NCBI RefSeq assembly: GCF_003236395.1
Contig: NZ_POUD01000038.1
Span: 1 to 46,446, forward strand
Direction: 5' to 3'
From: Nonomuraea aridisoli
GTDB lineage: Bacteria > Actinomycetota > Actinomycetes > Streptosporangiales > Streptosporangiaceae
DNA: 46,446 bases
Numbering within the stretch: position 1 is the first letter of the stretch; each line of letters opens with the position of its first letter. The notes beneath the pieces are model-generated. The model was given only the letters and a program-made list of their open reading frames with translations, was not told the origin of the DNA and searched no databases. Both the position numbers and the translations under genes were made by a program. Shown here one piece after another: positions 33,699 through 41,748 of this stretch.

Positions 33699-34333
33699 AG
33701 GAACTCCTCGCGTACGCCGACCAGGAAGTCGTCCACCCGGTCGCGGTCCGGCAGCGGCGGCAGGACGCTCGGGGCGGCGGCCAGCTCCGCCGACAGGGCC
33801 GCCCGCCACGCCTCCACCTCCGCCCACGGCACCTCGCCGCGCCGGATCGCGAGCAGCCGCTCCCGGTGCTCCCCGACCCGCACCAGCGGCTCGCCGTGCC
33901 GCACCAGGTGCAGGCCGCTCAGCAGCAACCGGATCATGTGCATGGCCTGTTTCCACTTCGGCCGCTCCGGATCGAGGCGGCGCAACTGGTCCTGGGCGTA
34001 ACCGGCGAACGACCGGTGCGCCCGCTGCGACAGGAACGCCTCCCGCAGGCCGAGCAGCCGCCGCCCGGCGGGCGTGACCACCTCCACGATCGGCGACCAC
34101 AGGCACTCCAGAACGGTGGGGTTCGCCTCCAGGGCGAGGCGGCAGAAACGCTCGACCTCCCACGAGAACTGCTCGGGCAGGGGCCCGTCCCGGTGCGTGG
34201 GCGGTTTGTCCAGCCGCCAGAACGCGGCGGTGGGGGCCGCGAACACGCCACGCCGGTCGATGTCGGAGGCGTCCGTCTCCAGCGCGTACGCGCGGGATCC
34301 CACCACCACGGAAAGGATCATGTCTTCGCTCAC
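33695..34333 (-). CDS. RlaP-type nucleotidyltransferase, second of a pair
   Basis: A 212-residue paralogue of the gene downstream. Its catalytic motif is VVVGSRAYALETDASDIDRRGVF, with the GS and DxD elements intact. FSWEVERFCRLALEANPTVLECLWSP is the equivalent of the third acidic segment. Helical pieces (RPKWKQAMHMIRLLLSGLHLVRHGEP) match the partner protein region by region. GTG 34333 is chosen because ATG 34321 would cut four residues before the core strand; neither has a Shine-Dalgarno sequence, and AGATAT just upstream suggests a leaderless mRNA. The adjacent acyl-CoA synthetase is divergent. Confidence 0.75.
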   Translation of the reverse strand: MSEDMILSVVVGSRAYALETDASDIDRRGVFAAPTAAFWRLDKPPTHRDGPLPEQFSWEVERFCRLALEANPTVLECLWSPIVEVVTPAGRRLLGLREAFLSQRAHRSFAGYAQDQLRRLDPERPKWKQAMHMIRLLLSGLHLVRHGEPLVRVGEHRERLLAIRRGEVPWAEVEAWRAALSAELAAAPSVLPPLPDRDRVDDFLVGVREEFL

Positions 34334-34378
34334 CCGACATATCTTGCGCCATGGGGGAGCGCCTGTTCTGATCGAGAA

Positions 34379-36244
34379 GTGAGCGGCTACGACGACACCT
34401 ACCGGCACAGCATCGAGCGGCCCGAGGCGTTCTGGGGCGAGGCGGCGCTCGGGATCTCCTGGGACGAGACGCCCGCCACCGTGTACGCCGGCGGGCGGTG
34501 GTTCCCCGACGGCCGGCTGAACACCTGCCACAACGCCCTCGACCGGCACGTGGCGGCGGGCCGCGCCGACCAGCCGGCGCTGATCTACGACAGCCCGGTC
34601 ACCGGGACCACCCGCACCTACACCTACGCCGAGCTGCTCGACGAGGTGGCGAGGACGGCGGGCATGCTGCGCGGCCTCGGCGTGACGGCCGGCGACACCG
34701 TGGTGATCTACATGCCGATGGTCCCCGAGGCCGTGGTGGCCATGCTGGCCTGCGCGCGGCTCGGGGCGGTGCACTCGGTGGTGTTCGGCGGGTTCGCGGC
34801 CGGGGAGCTGGCCGTGCGGATCGACCACGCCCGGCCCAAGGTGGTGCTGTCGGCGTCGTGCGGCATCGAGCCGGCGCGGGTGGTGGCGTACAAACCGCTG
34901 CTGGACGCCGCGCTGGAGCAGGCCGGGCACACGCCCGACCGGTGCGTGATCCTGCAGCGGCCGCAGTGCGCGGCCGAGCTGCGCGACGGACGCGACCTCG
35001 ACTGGGCGCGGGCCGTGGCCGGCGCCGAGCCGGCCGGCTGCGTGAGCGTGGCCGCCACCGACCCGCTCTACATCCTCTACACCTCCGGCACCACCGGCTC
35101 GCCCAAGGGCGTCGTCCGCGACAACGGCGGCCACGCGGTCGCGCTGCACTGGAGCATGTCCAACGTCTACGGCGCCGCCCCCGGCGAGGTCTACTGGGCC
35201 GCCTCCGACGTCGGCTGGGTGGTCGGCCACTCCTACATCGTCTACGCCCCGCTCCTCGCGGGCTGCACGACCGTCCTGTACGAGGGCAAGCCCGTGGGCA
35301 CCCCAGACCCCGGCGCGTTCTGGCGGGTGGTGGCCGCGCACGGCGTGCGCACGCTGTTCACCGCGCCGACCGCGATCCGCGCCATCAAGAAAGAGGACCC
35401 CTCCGGAGATTTCGCGAAAAAGTACGATTTGTCCGGCCTGCGCTACCTCTTCCTCGCCGGCGAGCGCCTCGACCCCGACACCTACCACTGGGCCTCCGAC
35501 CTGCTCGGCATCCCCGTCATCGACCACTGGTGGCAGACCGAGACCGGCTGGCCGATCGCCGCCGACTGCGTCGGCATCGAACGGCTGCCCGTCAAGCCCG
35601 GCTCCCCGACCAAGGCCGTGCCGGGCTGGGACGTGCACATCCTCGACTCCGACGGAAACGACTGCCCGCCCGGCGTCGAGGGCGCGGTCACCGTCAAGCT
35701 GCCGCTGCCGCCCGGCGCGCTGCCCACCCTCTACCGCGACGAGGCCCGCTTCACCCGCTCCTACCTGGAGCGTTACCCCGGCCACTACCTGACCGGCGAC
35801 GGCGGCCATCTCGACGAGGACGGCTACCTCTACGTCATGGGCCGCATCGACGACGTGATCAACGTGGCCGGCCACCGGCTGTCGACCGGCGCGATGGAGG
35901 AGGTCGTCGCCGCCCACCCCGACGTGGCCGAGTGCGCGGTGATCGGCGTCGCCGACCCGCTCAAGGGCCAGGCCCCGATGGGCTTCGTGGTGCTGAAGGC
36001 GGGCGCGCGGCGCGAGCCGGAGGAGGTCGAGCGCGAGCTCGTCGCCCTCGTCCGCGAGCGCATCGGCCCCGTCGCCGCCTTCCGTCGCGCCGTCGTGGTC
36101 GCCCGCCTGCCGAAGACCCGCTCCGGCAAGATCCTGCGGGCCACGATGCGCGACATCGCCGACGGCCGGCCGTACACGACGCCGTCCACGATCGAGGACC
36201 CGGCGGCGCTGCCGGAGATCGCCGACGCCATGAAGACGCCGTGA
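34379..36244 (+). CDS. Acyl-CoA synthetase, propionyl-CoA synthetase (PrpE)-like
   Basis: A 621-residue ANL-superfamily ligase that activates a short-chain acid as an acyl-adenylate and then a CoA thioester. The P-loop-like motif TSGTTGSPKG begins at residue 235, DHWWQTETGWPI lies in the middle, and the catalytic, acetylation-controlled lysine is K584 in RSGKILR. The N-terminus (YRHSIERPEAFWGEAA) and length match acetyl/propionyl-CoA synthetases. Propionate is my preference because of the VVRDNGGHAVALHWSMSNVYG segment. GTG 34379 lacks a good ribosome-binding site. The 3' end runs into an 11-bp tandem repeat that contains the stop codon. Confidence 0.88.
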   Translation: MSGYDDTYRHSIERPEAFWGEAALGISWDETPATVYAGGRWFPDGRLNTCHNALDRHVAAGRADQPALIYDSPVTGTTRTYTYAELLDEVARTAGMLRGLGVTAGDTVVIYMPMVPEAVVAMLACARLGAVHSVVFGGFAAGELAVRIDHARPKVVLSASCGIEPARVVAYKPLLDAALEQAGHTPDRCVILQRPQCAAELRDGRDLDWARAVAGAEPAGCVSVAATDPLYILYTSGTTGSPKGVVRDNGGHAVALHWSMSNVYGAAPGEVYWAASDVGWVVGHSYIVYAPLLAGCTTVLYEGKPVGTPDPGAFWRVVAAHGVRTLFTAPTAIRAIKKEDPSGDFAKKYDLSGLRYLFLAGERLDPDTYHWASDLLGIPVIDHWWQTETGWPIAADCVGIERLPVKPGSPTKAVPGWDVHILDSDGNDCPPGVEGAVTVKLPLPPGALPTLYRDEARFTRSYLERYPGHYLTGDGGHLDEDGYLYVMGRIDDVINVAGHRLSTGAMEEVVAAHPDVAECAVIGVADPLKGQAPMGFVVLKAGARREPEEVERELVALVRERIGPVAAFRRAVVVARLPKTRSGKILRATMRDIADGRPYTTPSTIEDPAALPEIADAMKTP

Positions 36245-36263
36245 AGACGCCGTGAGGACGCCG
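36231..36263 (+). repeat. 11-bp tandem repeat at the synthetase stop
   Basis: TGAAGACGCCG is repeated exactly at 36231 and 36242, and as TGAGGACGCCG at 36253. The stop codon TGA (36242-36244) is the first three bases of the second unit. Because 11 is not a multiple of three, unit gain or loss would change the C-terminal residues. Confidence 0.8.
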
Positions 36264-36356
36264 TTGAAAGGGACATGAGATCGTCTGGCGAAGGCGCCTG
36301 CGCGACCGGGGCGTACGACGCATGATGGGACATCCCCAGTCCCCCGGGAGCAGGCC

Positions 36357-39206
36357 ATGATCGAGACCCCGAGCTACGCCGATGCCCTGAGGATCCTCGG
36401 CTGCAAGGACGGCAGGCTCGTCAAGGTCGTCGGGTTCGCCTCGACCGCGGCGCGCACCGGATACGCGCTGGCCGGCAGCGGGCAGCTGGCCACGACGAGC
36501 CTGCGCGACATGCGCGAGGCCATCGTCGCCTTCGGCGAGGACGTCGTGCGCCGCATGCCGGAGCCGAGGGGCGGCCTGGACCGGTTCACCCGCACCCAGC
36601 GGCTGGCCGCGGCGCACGCCGTCATCGTCGTGTCGGCGTACTTCCGGGCGCTCGGGGAGGCGCGGCTGCCGTTCACGCTGGAGCGGCTCGACCGCGGCGG
36701 GACGATCTCCCACGGCGTGCCGACCCGGGAGCGGTTCGCCCGGCTGGTGGCCGCGCTGCTGCTGGAGCGCCTGCCCACGCCCGAGCCGCACGTGCCGTAC
36801 GCCGACACCCGCAAGGAGGTCGAACGCGTCTTCCAGCGCATGTCCGAGGCCGTGGCGGGATACGTCGGCGGCCTGAGCGTCTGGGACGAGCTGAGCGGCG
36901 ACGAGCGGCTCCTGCTGCCCCGGCTGCTCGCCGAGGGCCCGCCCGCCCTGGCCCTGCGCGCCTACGACGAGGACTACCGGTCGCTGGCGCTCGACAGCCA
37001 TGAGTTCGGGGTGCGCAGCCTCGTCACCGAGCGCCCGCAGCGCGCCACGGCGTTGTCGCGGGTGGCCTGGCTGCTGGCCGAGCTGGCCCCGCCCCGCGTC
37101 GGCGACCGGCCGCTGATCCACCGGGTCAGGATGGCCGCCAACGCCCTCGACCAGCCGCTGCTGCTGGCCGGCAAGCTCCCCGAGGACGTCTCGCTGCCGC
37201 TGCTCGGCGAGGGCTACCTGAGCCCGCGCTGCCGGGTGGCCGAGCTGACCCGCGAGTCCGCGCCCGCCGAGCGCGCCTGGTGGGAGGAGCGGCGGCTGCT
37301 GCCCGACCCGGAGGCGTTCCTGGTCGGTCACCTGACCTCGCTGCGCGCCACGCAGGCGCCGCTGCTCGTGCTGGGCGAGCCGGGCTCGGGCAAGACCAAG
37401 CTGACCGAGGTGCTGGCCGCGCGCCTGGCCCGCTCGGAGTTCCTGCCGATCCGGGTGGAGCTCGGCGCCGTACGCGCCCGCGCCGGCGTCGCCGAGCAGA
37501 TCGAGCAGGCCGTCGCCGCCGTGCCGGGGGAGCGGGTCGCCTACGCCGACCTCGTGGCGGCCGGCGACGGCGCGCTGCCGGTGATCCTGCTCGACGGCTT
37601 CGACGAGCTGGTCCAGGGCGGCGTGCACCGCTACGACTACCTGGAGCGGGTCCGCGAGTTCCAGGCCGCCGAGGCCGGCCACGGGCGTCCCGTCGCGGTC
37701 ATCGTGACCAGCCGCACGGTGGTGGCCGACCGCATCCGCTTCCCCGAGGGGCTGCTCGCGCTGGAGCTGCAGCCGTTCGACGACGACCAGGTACGCCAGT
37801 GGCTCGACATCTGGGACCAGGCCAACCGCGCCCTGCTCGCCCGCCGCGACCTCAAGCCGCTGCCCGCCGAGGCGGCGCTCGTGCACGGCGAGATGGCCCG
37901 CCATCCGCTGCTCCTGCTGCTGCTCGCCCTCTACGACGCCGGCGGCAACGCGTTGCAGCACGACCACGGCCCCCTGGCCCGCTCCCGCCTGTACGAGGTG
38001 CTGCTGCGCGACTACACCGAACGCGAGACCGGCGGCGCCCATCGCGTGGCGATCGACCAGGAGCTCGTCCTGCTGGGCGCGGTGGCGCTGTCCATGCTGG
38101 CGCGCGGCAGCCAGGTCATCACCGACGAGGCGCTCGAACGCGACCTGCCCGCCCTGTGCCACGGCGGCGAGGAGGACCCGGGCGAGGACGAGCCGCGGGT
38201 CGACTGGGCGCGCCGGGCCACCGAGCGGTTCTTCTTCGTCCGCCGGGGCGGCCACGCCTTCCTGCACTCGACGTTCGCCGAGTTCCTCGTCGCCTGGCTG
38301 ACCCTGTACGCCGTGCGCGACCTCGACCGGCGCCGCCGCCTGGTCGGCGACGAGCCGCTGGCCCTCGTGCAGGCCGTGGACGACGACCTGCTGTACGCGG
38401 TCACGTCCCACTCGTGCCTGGCCGAGCGCGGGCCGGCCGTCGGGTTCCTCCTGGAGCTGCTGGCCGAGGTGCCCTCGGCGGTGCGGGCCCGCTGCGTGGA
38501 CCAGCTGGCCGGGCTGCTGCGGCGCTCCCTGCACGAACGACCGCGGCGGCACTTCACCGGCTTCCGCCCGGTACGGCACACGATGACCCGCCGCCTGGCC
38601 GCCTACTCCGCGAACCTCACCCTCCTCATCGTGGCCGCCTCCGAGCAGCCGGTCACCGTCTCGTCGATCCTGCGCGGGCCCGACCATCTGGAGCGGTGGT
38701 CGTCGCTGACGTACCTGTGGAAGGGGCAGCTCGGGCAGGAGGGCTGGGACGGGCTCGTCACCGCCCTCGCGGCCCGCCGGATCATGACGGACGGCGTGGA
38801 GGACGTCCTGCTCGGGGCGGGCGCGGACGCCGGCGGCATGGGCGACGTGGTCGTCGCGGTCGCCACCGGGCACACCCCCCGCCACCGCAGGCTGCTCGAC
38901 CTGCTGCTGCGGGCGGTGGGGGAGGGGCGGTCGCTGCCGTTCCGGGAGCGCGCCGGCATCCTGGAGGAACTGCTGCGCACGGCCGGCGTCCGCACGCCCG
39001 CCCTGCACCATGCGCTCGGCGCGTTGTGGCGCGAGCAGGACGCCGACCAGGCGGAGCTGCGCCCCCTCCTGGAGGTCCTGCTCTCCGACCCCACCGACCG
39101 GCTGTCGACCTGGGACCAGCTCGTCAAGGCCGGCATCCCGGAGTCGGCCCTGTGGGAGATCCACCAGGACGCCCTCCTCCCGGGCGACCCGCGCCGGCTC
39201 GACTGA
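36357..39206 (+). CDS. NACHT-domain STAND ATPase, NLR-like
   Basis: A 949-residue protein. The N-terminal ~300 residues are helical (SYADALRILGCKDGRLVKVVGF opening), resembling the NACHT N-terminal helical domains of actinomycetes. The NACHT core has Walker A GEPGSGKT at 340-347 and Walker B LLDGFDEL at 411-418, then the sensor-arginine region VIVTSRTVV and the winged-helix end motif FLHSTFAEFLVAWL at 635-648. The C-terminal 300 residues look helical with no obvious leucine-rich or WD repeats. Several bacterial NACHT proteins protect against phage; others are regulators. GGGAG precedes ATG 36357. It stands alone: no effector nuclease is adjacent. Confidence 0.85.
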   Translation: MIETPSYADALRILGCKDGRLVKVVGFASTAARTGYALAGSGQLATTSLRDMREAIVAFGEDVVRRMPEPRGGLDRFTRTQRLAAAHAVIVVSAYFRALGEARLPFTLERLDRGGTISHGVPTRERFARLVAALLLERLPTPEPHVPYADTRKEVERVFQRMSEAVAGYVGGLSVWDELSGDERLLLPRLLAEGPPALALRAYDEDYRSLALDSHEFGVRSLVTERPQRATALSRVAWLLAELAPPRVGDRPLIHRVRMAANALDQPLLLAGKLPEDVSLPLLGEGYLSPRCRVAELTRESAPAERAWWEERRLLPDPEAFLVGHLTSLRATQAPLLVLGEPGSGKTKLTEVLAARLARSEFLPIRVELGAVRARAGVAEQIEQAVAAVPGERVAYADLVAAGDGALPVILLDGFDELVQGGVHRYDYLERVREFQAAEAGHGRPVAVIVTSRTVVADRIRFPEGLLALELQPFDDDQVRQWLDIWDQANRALLARRDLKPLPAEAALVHGEMARHPLLLLLLALYDAGGNALQHDHGPLARSRLYEVLLRDYTERETGGAHRVAIDQELVLLGAVALSMLARGSQVITDEALERDLPALCHGGEEDPGEDEPRVDWARRATERFFFVRRGGHAFLHSTFAEFLVAWLTLYAVRDLDRRRRLVGDEPLALVQAVDDDLLYAVTSHSCLAERGPAVGFLLELLAEVPSAVRARCVDQLAGLLRRSLHERPRRHFTGFRPVRHTMTRRLAAYSANLTLLIVAASEQPVTVSSILRGPDHLERWSSLTYLWKGQLGQEGWDGLVTALAARRIMTDGVEDVLLGAGADAGGMGDVVVAVATGHTPRHRRLLDLLLRAVGEGRSLPFRERAGILEELLRTAGVRTPALHHALGALWREQDADQAELRPLLEVLLSDPTDRLSTWDQLVKAGIPESALWEIHQDALLPGDPRRLD

Positions 39207-39209
39207 ACG

Positions 39210-39803
39210 TCAGAGCCAGCCGCGTTCCTCGGCCACCCTGACGGCCTCCGCGCGGTTGCGGGCGCCGGTCTTGCCGATGGCCGACGACAGATAGTTGCGT
39301 ACGGTGCCCTCCGTCAGGAACAGGCGGCGGGCGATGTCCGCCACGGTCGCCTCGACCGAGGCCGTGCGGAGCACCTCCGCCTCGCGCTGGGTGAGCGGGC
39401 TCGGGCCGGTGGTCAGCGCGGTCACGGCCAGCCTGGGGTCGACGACCCGCTCGCCCGCCATCACCCGGCGGACGGTGGCGGCCAGCTCGGCGGCCGGGGC
39501 GTCCTTCACCACGTACCCGGCGACTCCCGCGTCGAGCGCCCTGCTGAGATAGCCGGGCCGGCCGAACGTCGTCACGATGATCACCTTGCGGTCGCGGAGG
39601 CGTTCGGCGACCGCCAGGCCGGACATCCCGGGCATCTCGATGTCGAGGAGCACCACGTCGGGCGCGTGCTCCCGTACGGCGGGCAGGACCTCGTCGCCGC
39701 GGCCCACCTCGGCCACGACGTCGATGTCGTCCTCCAGCCCGAGCAGCGCCGCCAGCCCGCCCCGGACGAGATCCTGGTCGTCGGCGATCAGCACCCGGAT
39801 CAC
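39210..39803 (-). CDS. NarL/LuxR-type response regulator
   Basis: A 197-residue two-component regulator. The receiver domain has D8-D9 and phospho-acceptor D54 (VVLLDIEMPG), a T in IIVTTFG, and K in YVVKDAP. The LuxR helix-turn-helix is at the C-terminus (LTQREAEVLRTASVEATVADIARRLFLTEGTVRNYLSSAIGKTGARNRAEAV). The ATG overlaps the stop of the kinase gene (ATGA), and the pair follows an ABC exporter. DesK/DesR- and LiaRS-like systems with this arrangement respond to membrane or cell-wall stress and control the adjacent transporter. Confidence 0.93.
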   Translation of the reverse strand: MIRVLIADDQDLVRGGLAALLGLEDDIDVVAEVGRGDEVLPAVREHAPDVVLLDIEMPGMSGLAVAERLRDRKVIIVTTFGRPGYLSRALDAGVAGYVVKDAPAAELAATVRRVMAGERVVDPRLAVTALTTGPSPLTQREAEVLRTASVEATVADIARRLFLTEGTVRNYLSSAIGKTGARNRAEAVRVAEERGWL

Positions 39804-41029
39804 GAGCCGCCACCCAGCGGAACCCGCACGTGCAGCCGGCAGCCCCCACCGGGCGGCATCCCCACCTCCAGCCGGCCGCCCGCGGCGCCGACGCGCTCCG
39901 CCAGCCCCGCCAGCCCGCTCCCCCCGGACCCGGCGTCCTGCGCGGCGGCCGCGTCGCCGCCCGGCGCGGGCTCGGGCGGGCGGCCGTCGTCGCGGACGTC
40001 CAGGGTGGCGGACGTCTCGTCCACCCCGAGGTCGATCCAGCAGTGGCGGGCGCGGCTGTGGCGCAGGACGTTCGTGGCGGCCTCGCGTACCGCCCAGGCG
40101 AGGAGGGTCTCCGCAGCGGCGGGGATGGGCCCGTCGGCGGGGGAGACCGCCACCTCGATCCCGGCCACCTTCAGGTTGCGGGCGGCCGTCTCCAGCTCCT
40201 CCGACAGCGACGGCGCGCGGTAGCCCGCGATGGCGTGCCGCACCTCGTCCAGCGCCCGCCGCGCCGCCCCCTCCACCTCGGTCATCTCCCGGGAGGCCCG
40301 TACGGGGTCGGTGGCGGCGAGGCGGGCGGCGAGCTGGCTCCTGATGGTGATCGAGGTCAGCGTGTGCCCCAGCGTGTCGTGCAGGTCACGGGCGAAGCGC
40401 AGCCGCTCGTTCTCGACGGCGAGCCGGGCGACCTCGGCGCGGGCCGCGTTCAGCCGCGCGATCAGCAGCCCCATCCGCTTCAGGCTGTCGCCCGCCATCG
40501 CCTGTGCCATCACCACGAGCGGCACCCACCAGACCCGCCCGAACGGCTCGCCATACCACAGCAGGACGCCCACCTCGAAGGCGGCCGTCGCGGCGCACGC
40601 GACGGCGAAGGCCCGGCCGCCCCACGTCGTGCCGAACGCGCTCACCGCGAACACGAACGACACGTACGCCCACGGCGGCCCGAACGCCGGCATCAGCGCC
40701 AGCCCCGTGACGACCAGCCCCGCGAGGGCCCACGGCCGCGGTTCGGCCGCCCGCCCGCTCAGTATCCGCCACATGATCGCCACCCAGCAGGCGGCGAACA
40801 CCGCCACCCCGGCGACCACCGCCACCACGGCCCACGGCTCCGGCCGTCCCGACAGGAACGACCACAGCGGCCAGCCCACCAGCAGCAACCAGACGCAGGA
40901 GCCCACCCGGCCGGCCCTGCGGCCCCGGCTGAAGTCGAGCTCCTGCACCGGCGTCTGCACCCCCGTCACAGCACCCGTCACAGCACCCGTCACAGTCCCT
41001 ACCACAGTGCCCGTCACAGTGCCTGTCAC
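39800..41029 (-). CDS. Sensor histidine kinase, HisKA_3 (NarX/DesK) type
   Basis: A 409-residue membrane kinase. Several hydrophobic segments lie between about residues 45 and 180. The dimerisation helix carries the phospho-acceptor histidine in RFARDLHDTLGHTLTSITIRSQLAARL, and the ATPase domain has EAATNVLRHSRARHCWIDL and SGLAGLAERV. The N-terminus is VTGTVTGT and further VTG repeats, encoded by 12-bp units. GTG 41029 overlaps the permease stop; GTG codons at 41017, 41005, 40993, 40981 and 40969 are equally in frame, so the true start is uncertain by up to about 20 residues. Confidence 0.88.
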   Translation of the reverse strand: MTGTVTGTVVGTVTGAVTGAVTGVQTPVQELDFSRGRRAGRVGSCVWLLLVGWPLWSFLSGRPEPWAVVAVVAGVAVFAACWVAIMWRILSGRAAEPRPWALAGLVVTGLALMPAFGPPWAYVSFVFAVSAFGTTWGGRAFAVACAATAAFEVGVLLWYGEPFGRVWWVPLVVMAQAMAGDSLKRMGLLIARLNAARAEVARLAVENERLRFARDLHDTLGHTLTSITIRSQLAARLAATDPVRASREMTEVEGAARRALDEVRHAIAGYRAPSLSEELETAARNLKVAGIEVAVSPADGPIPAAAETLLAWAVREAATNVLRHSRARHCWIDLGVDETSATLDVRDDGRPPEPAPGGDAAAAQDAGSGGSGLAGLAERVGAAGGRLEVGMPPGGGCRLHVRVPLGGGS

Positions 41030-41036
41030 AGTGCCC
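40965..41036. repeat. 12-bp tandem repeat bearing start codons at the permease/kinase junction
   Basis: Six units of GTCACAGTGCCC-like sequence (plus strand) start at 40965, 40977, 40989, 41001, 41013 and 41025. On the minus strand five of the six contain CTGTGAC, that is, a GTG in the kinase frame followed by Thr-Gly; the sixth reads CTGTGGT. The outermost TGA is the permease stop. Confidence 0.85.
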
Positions 41037-41748
41037 GACGGTAACGCCACAGGCCCAGGGCGGCGAACAGCAGCGTCCACCCGGCCAGCACCGCCAGCGA
41101 GACGCCCTCCGGCGGCTGCCCCGCCAGGGCCCGCCAGCCCATGGAGCCGGCCTGGTAGGCGGGGCTGTACTCGGCCAGCGTCCGCATGGCGTCCGGCATG
41201 GTCTCCACCGGCAGCCAGAGCCCGCCCAGCACCGACAGCGCGAAGTAGACGGCGATCATGGCCACGGTGGCCGCCTGGCCCTTCAGGGTGTAGCCGAAGG
41301 CCACCCCCAGCGCCGCGAACGGCAGCACGCCCACCCAGATCAGCGGCACCAGCGCCGCCCACGTGCCGGCCGGCAGGCGCACGCCCGACAGCAGCGCCCC
41401 GGCGGCCAGCACCGCCACGATGCTCGGCAGCACCCCGGCCGCCGCGCTGACCAGCTTGGCCGTCACGTAGCCGTGCGCCGGCAGCGGCGTCACCGCGAGC
41501 TGCCGCAGCCAGCCGTTGCCCCGCTCCAGCGCGATGGCGCCCCCGACGAAGAGGGCGCCGCCCATGGCGCCGTACGTGGCCATCGACACCATCGCGTACG
41601 CCGCTGCGTCGCCCTGCCAGCCCCGCGGCGCGACGTCCAGCACGTTGGTCCACAGCAGGTAGAGGACCACGGGGAACCCGGTCAGCATGACGAGGTTCAC
41701 CGGGCTGCGGAAGCCGCGCACCAGCTCCAGCCTCAGGTACGCGCCCAT
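41026..41748 (-). CDS. ABC transporter permease (ABC-2 type)
   Basis: A 240-residue membrane protein with about six hydrophobic segments. Typical ABC-2 exporter pieces are RGFRSPVNLVMLTGFPVVLYLLW at the N-terminus, ALERGNGWLRQLAVTPLPAHGYVTAKLVSA (the coupling region after the second helix), and ALSVLGGLWLPVETMPDAMRTLAEYSPAYQA before the last helix. It pairs with the ATPase encoded immediately upstream: the ATG shares one base with the ATPase stop (TGATG). The substrate is probably a lipid-active drug or peptide, judging only from the two-component genes downstream. Confidence 0.88.
   Translation of the reverse strand: MGAYLRLELVRGFRSPVNLVMLTGFPVVLYLLWTNVLDVAPRGWQGDAAAYAMVSMATYGAMGGALFVGGAIALERGNGWLRQLAVTPLPAHGYVTAKLVSAAAGVLPSIVAVLAAGALLSGVRLPAGTWAALVPLIWVGVLPFAALGVAFGYTLKGQAATVAMIAVYFALSVLGGLWLPVETMPDAMRTLAEYSPAYQAGSMGWRALAGQPPEGVSLAVLAGWTLLFAALGLWRYRRAL

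Noticed and set aside
34334..36358. Minus-strand extension of the second nucleotidyltransferase frame
   Set aside because: It is antisense to the acyl-CoA synthetase, whose motifs are unmistakable.
35961..39164. A minus-strand frame of over 1000 codons antisense to the NACHT gene
   Set aside because: No family motifs; the plus strand has the NACHT Walker motifs and a proper start.
40965..41036. CRISPR or iteron-type origin repeats
   Set aside because: The units are contiguous 12-mers inside coding sequence, with no AT-rich region or replication gene nearby.
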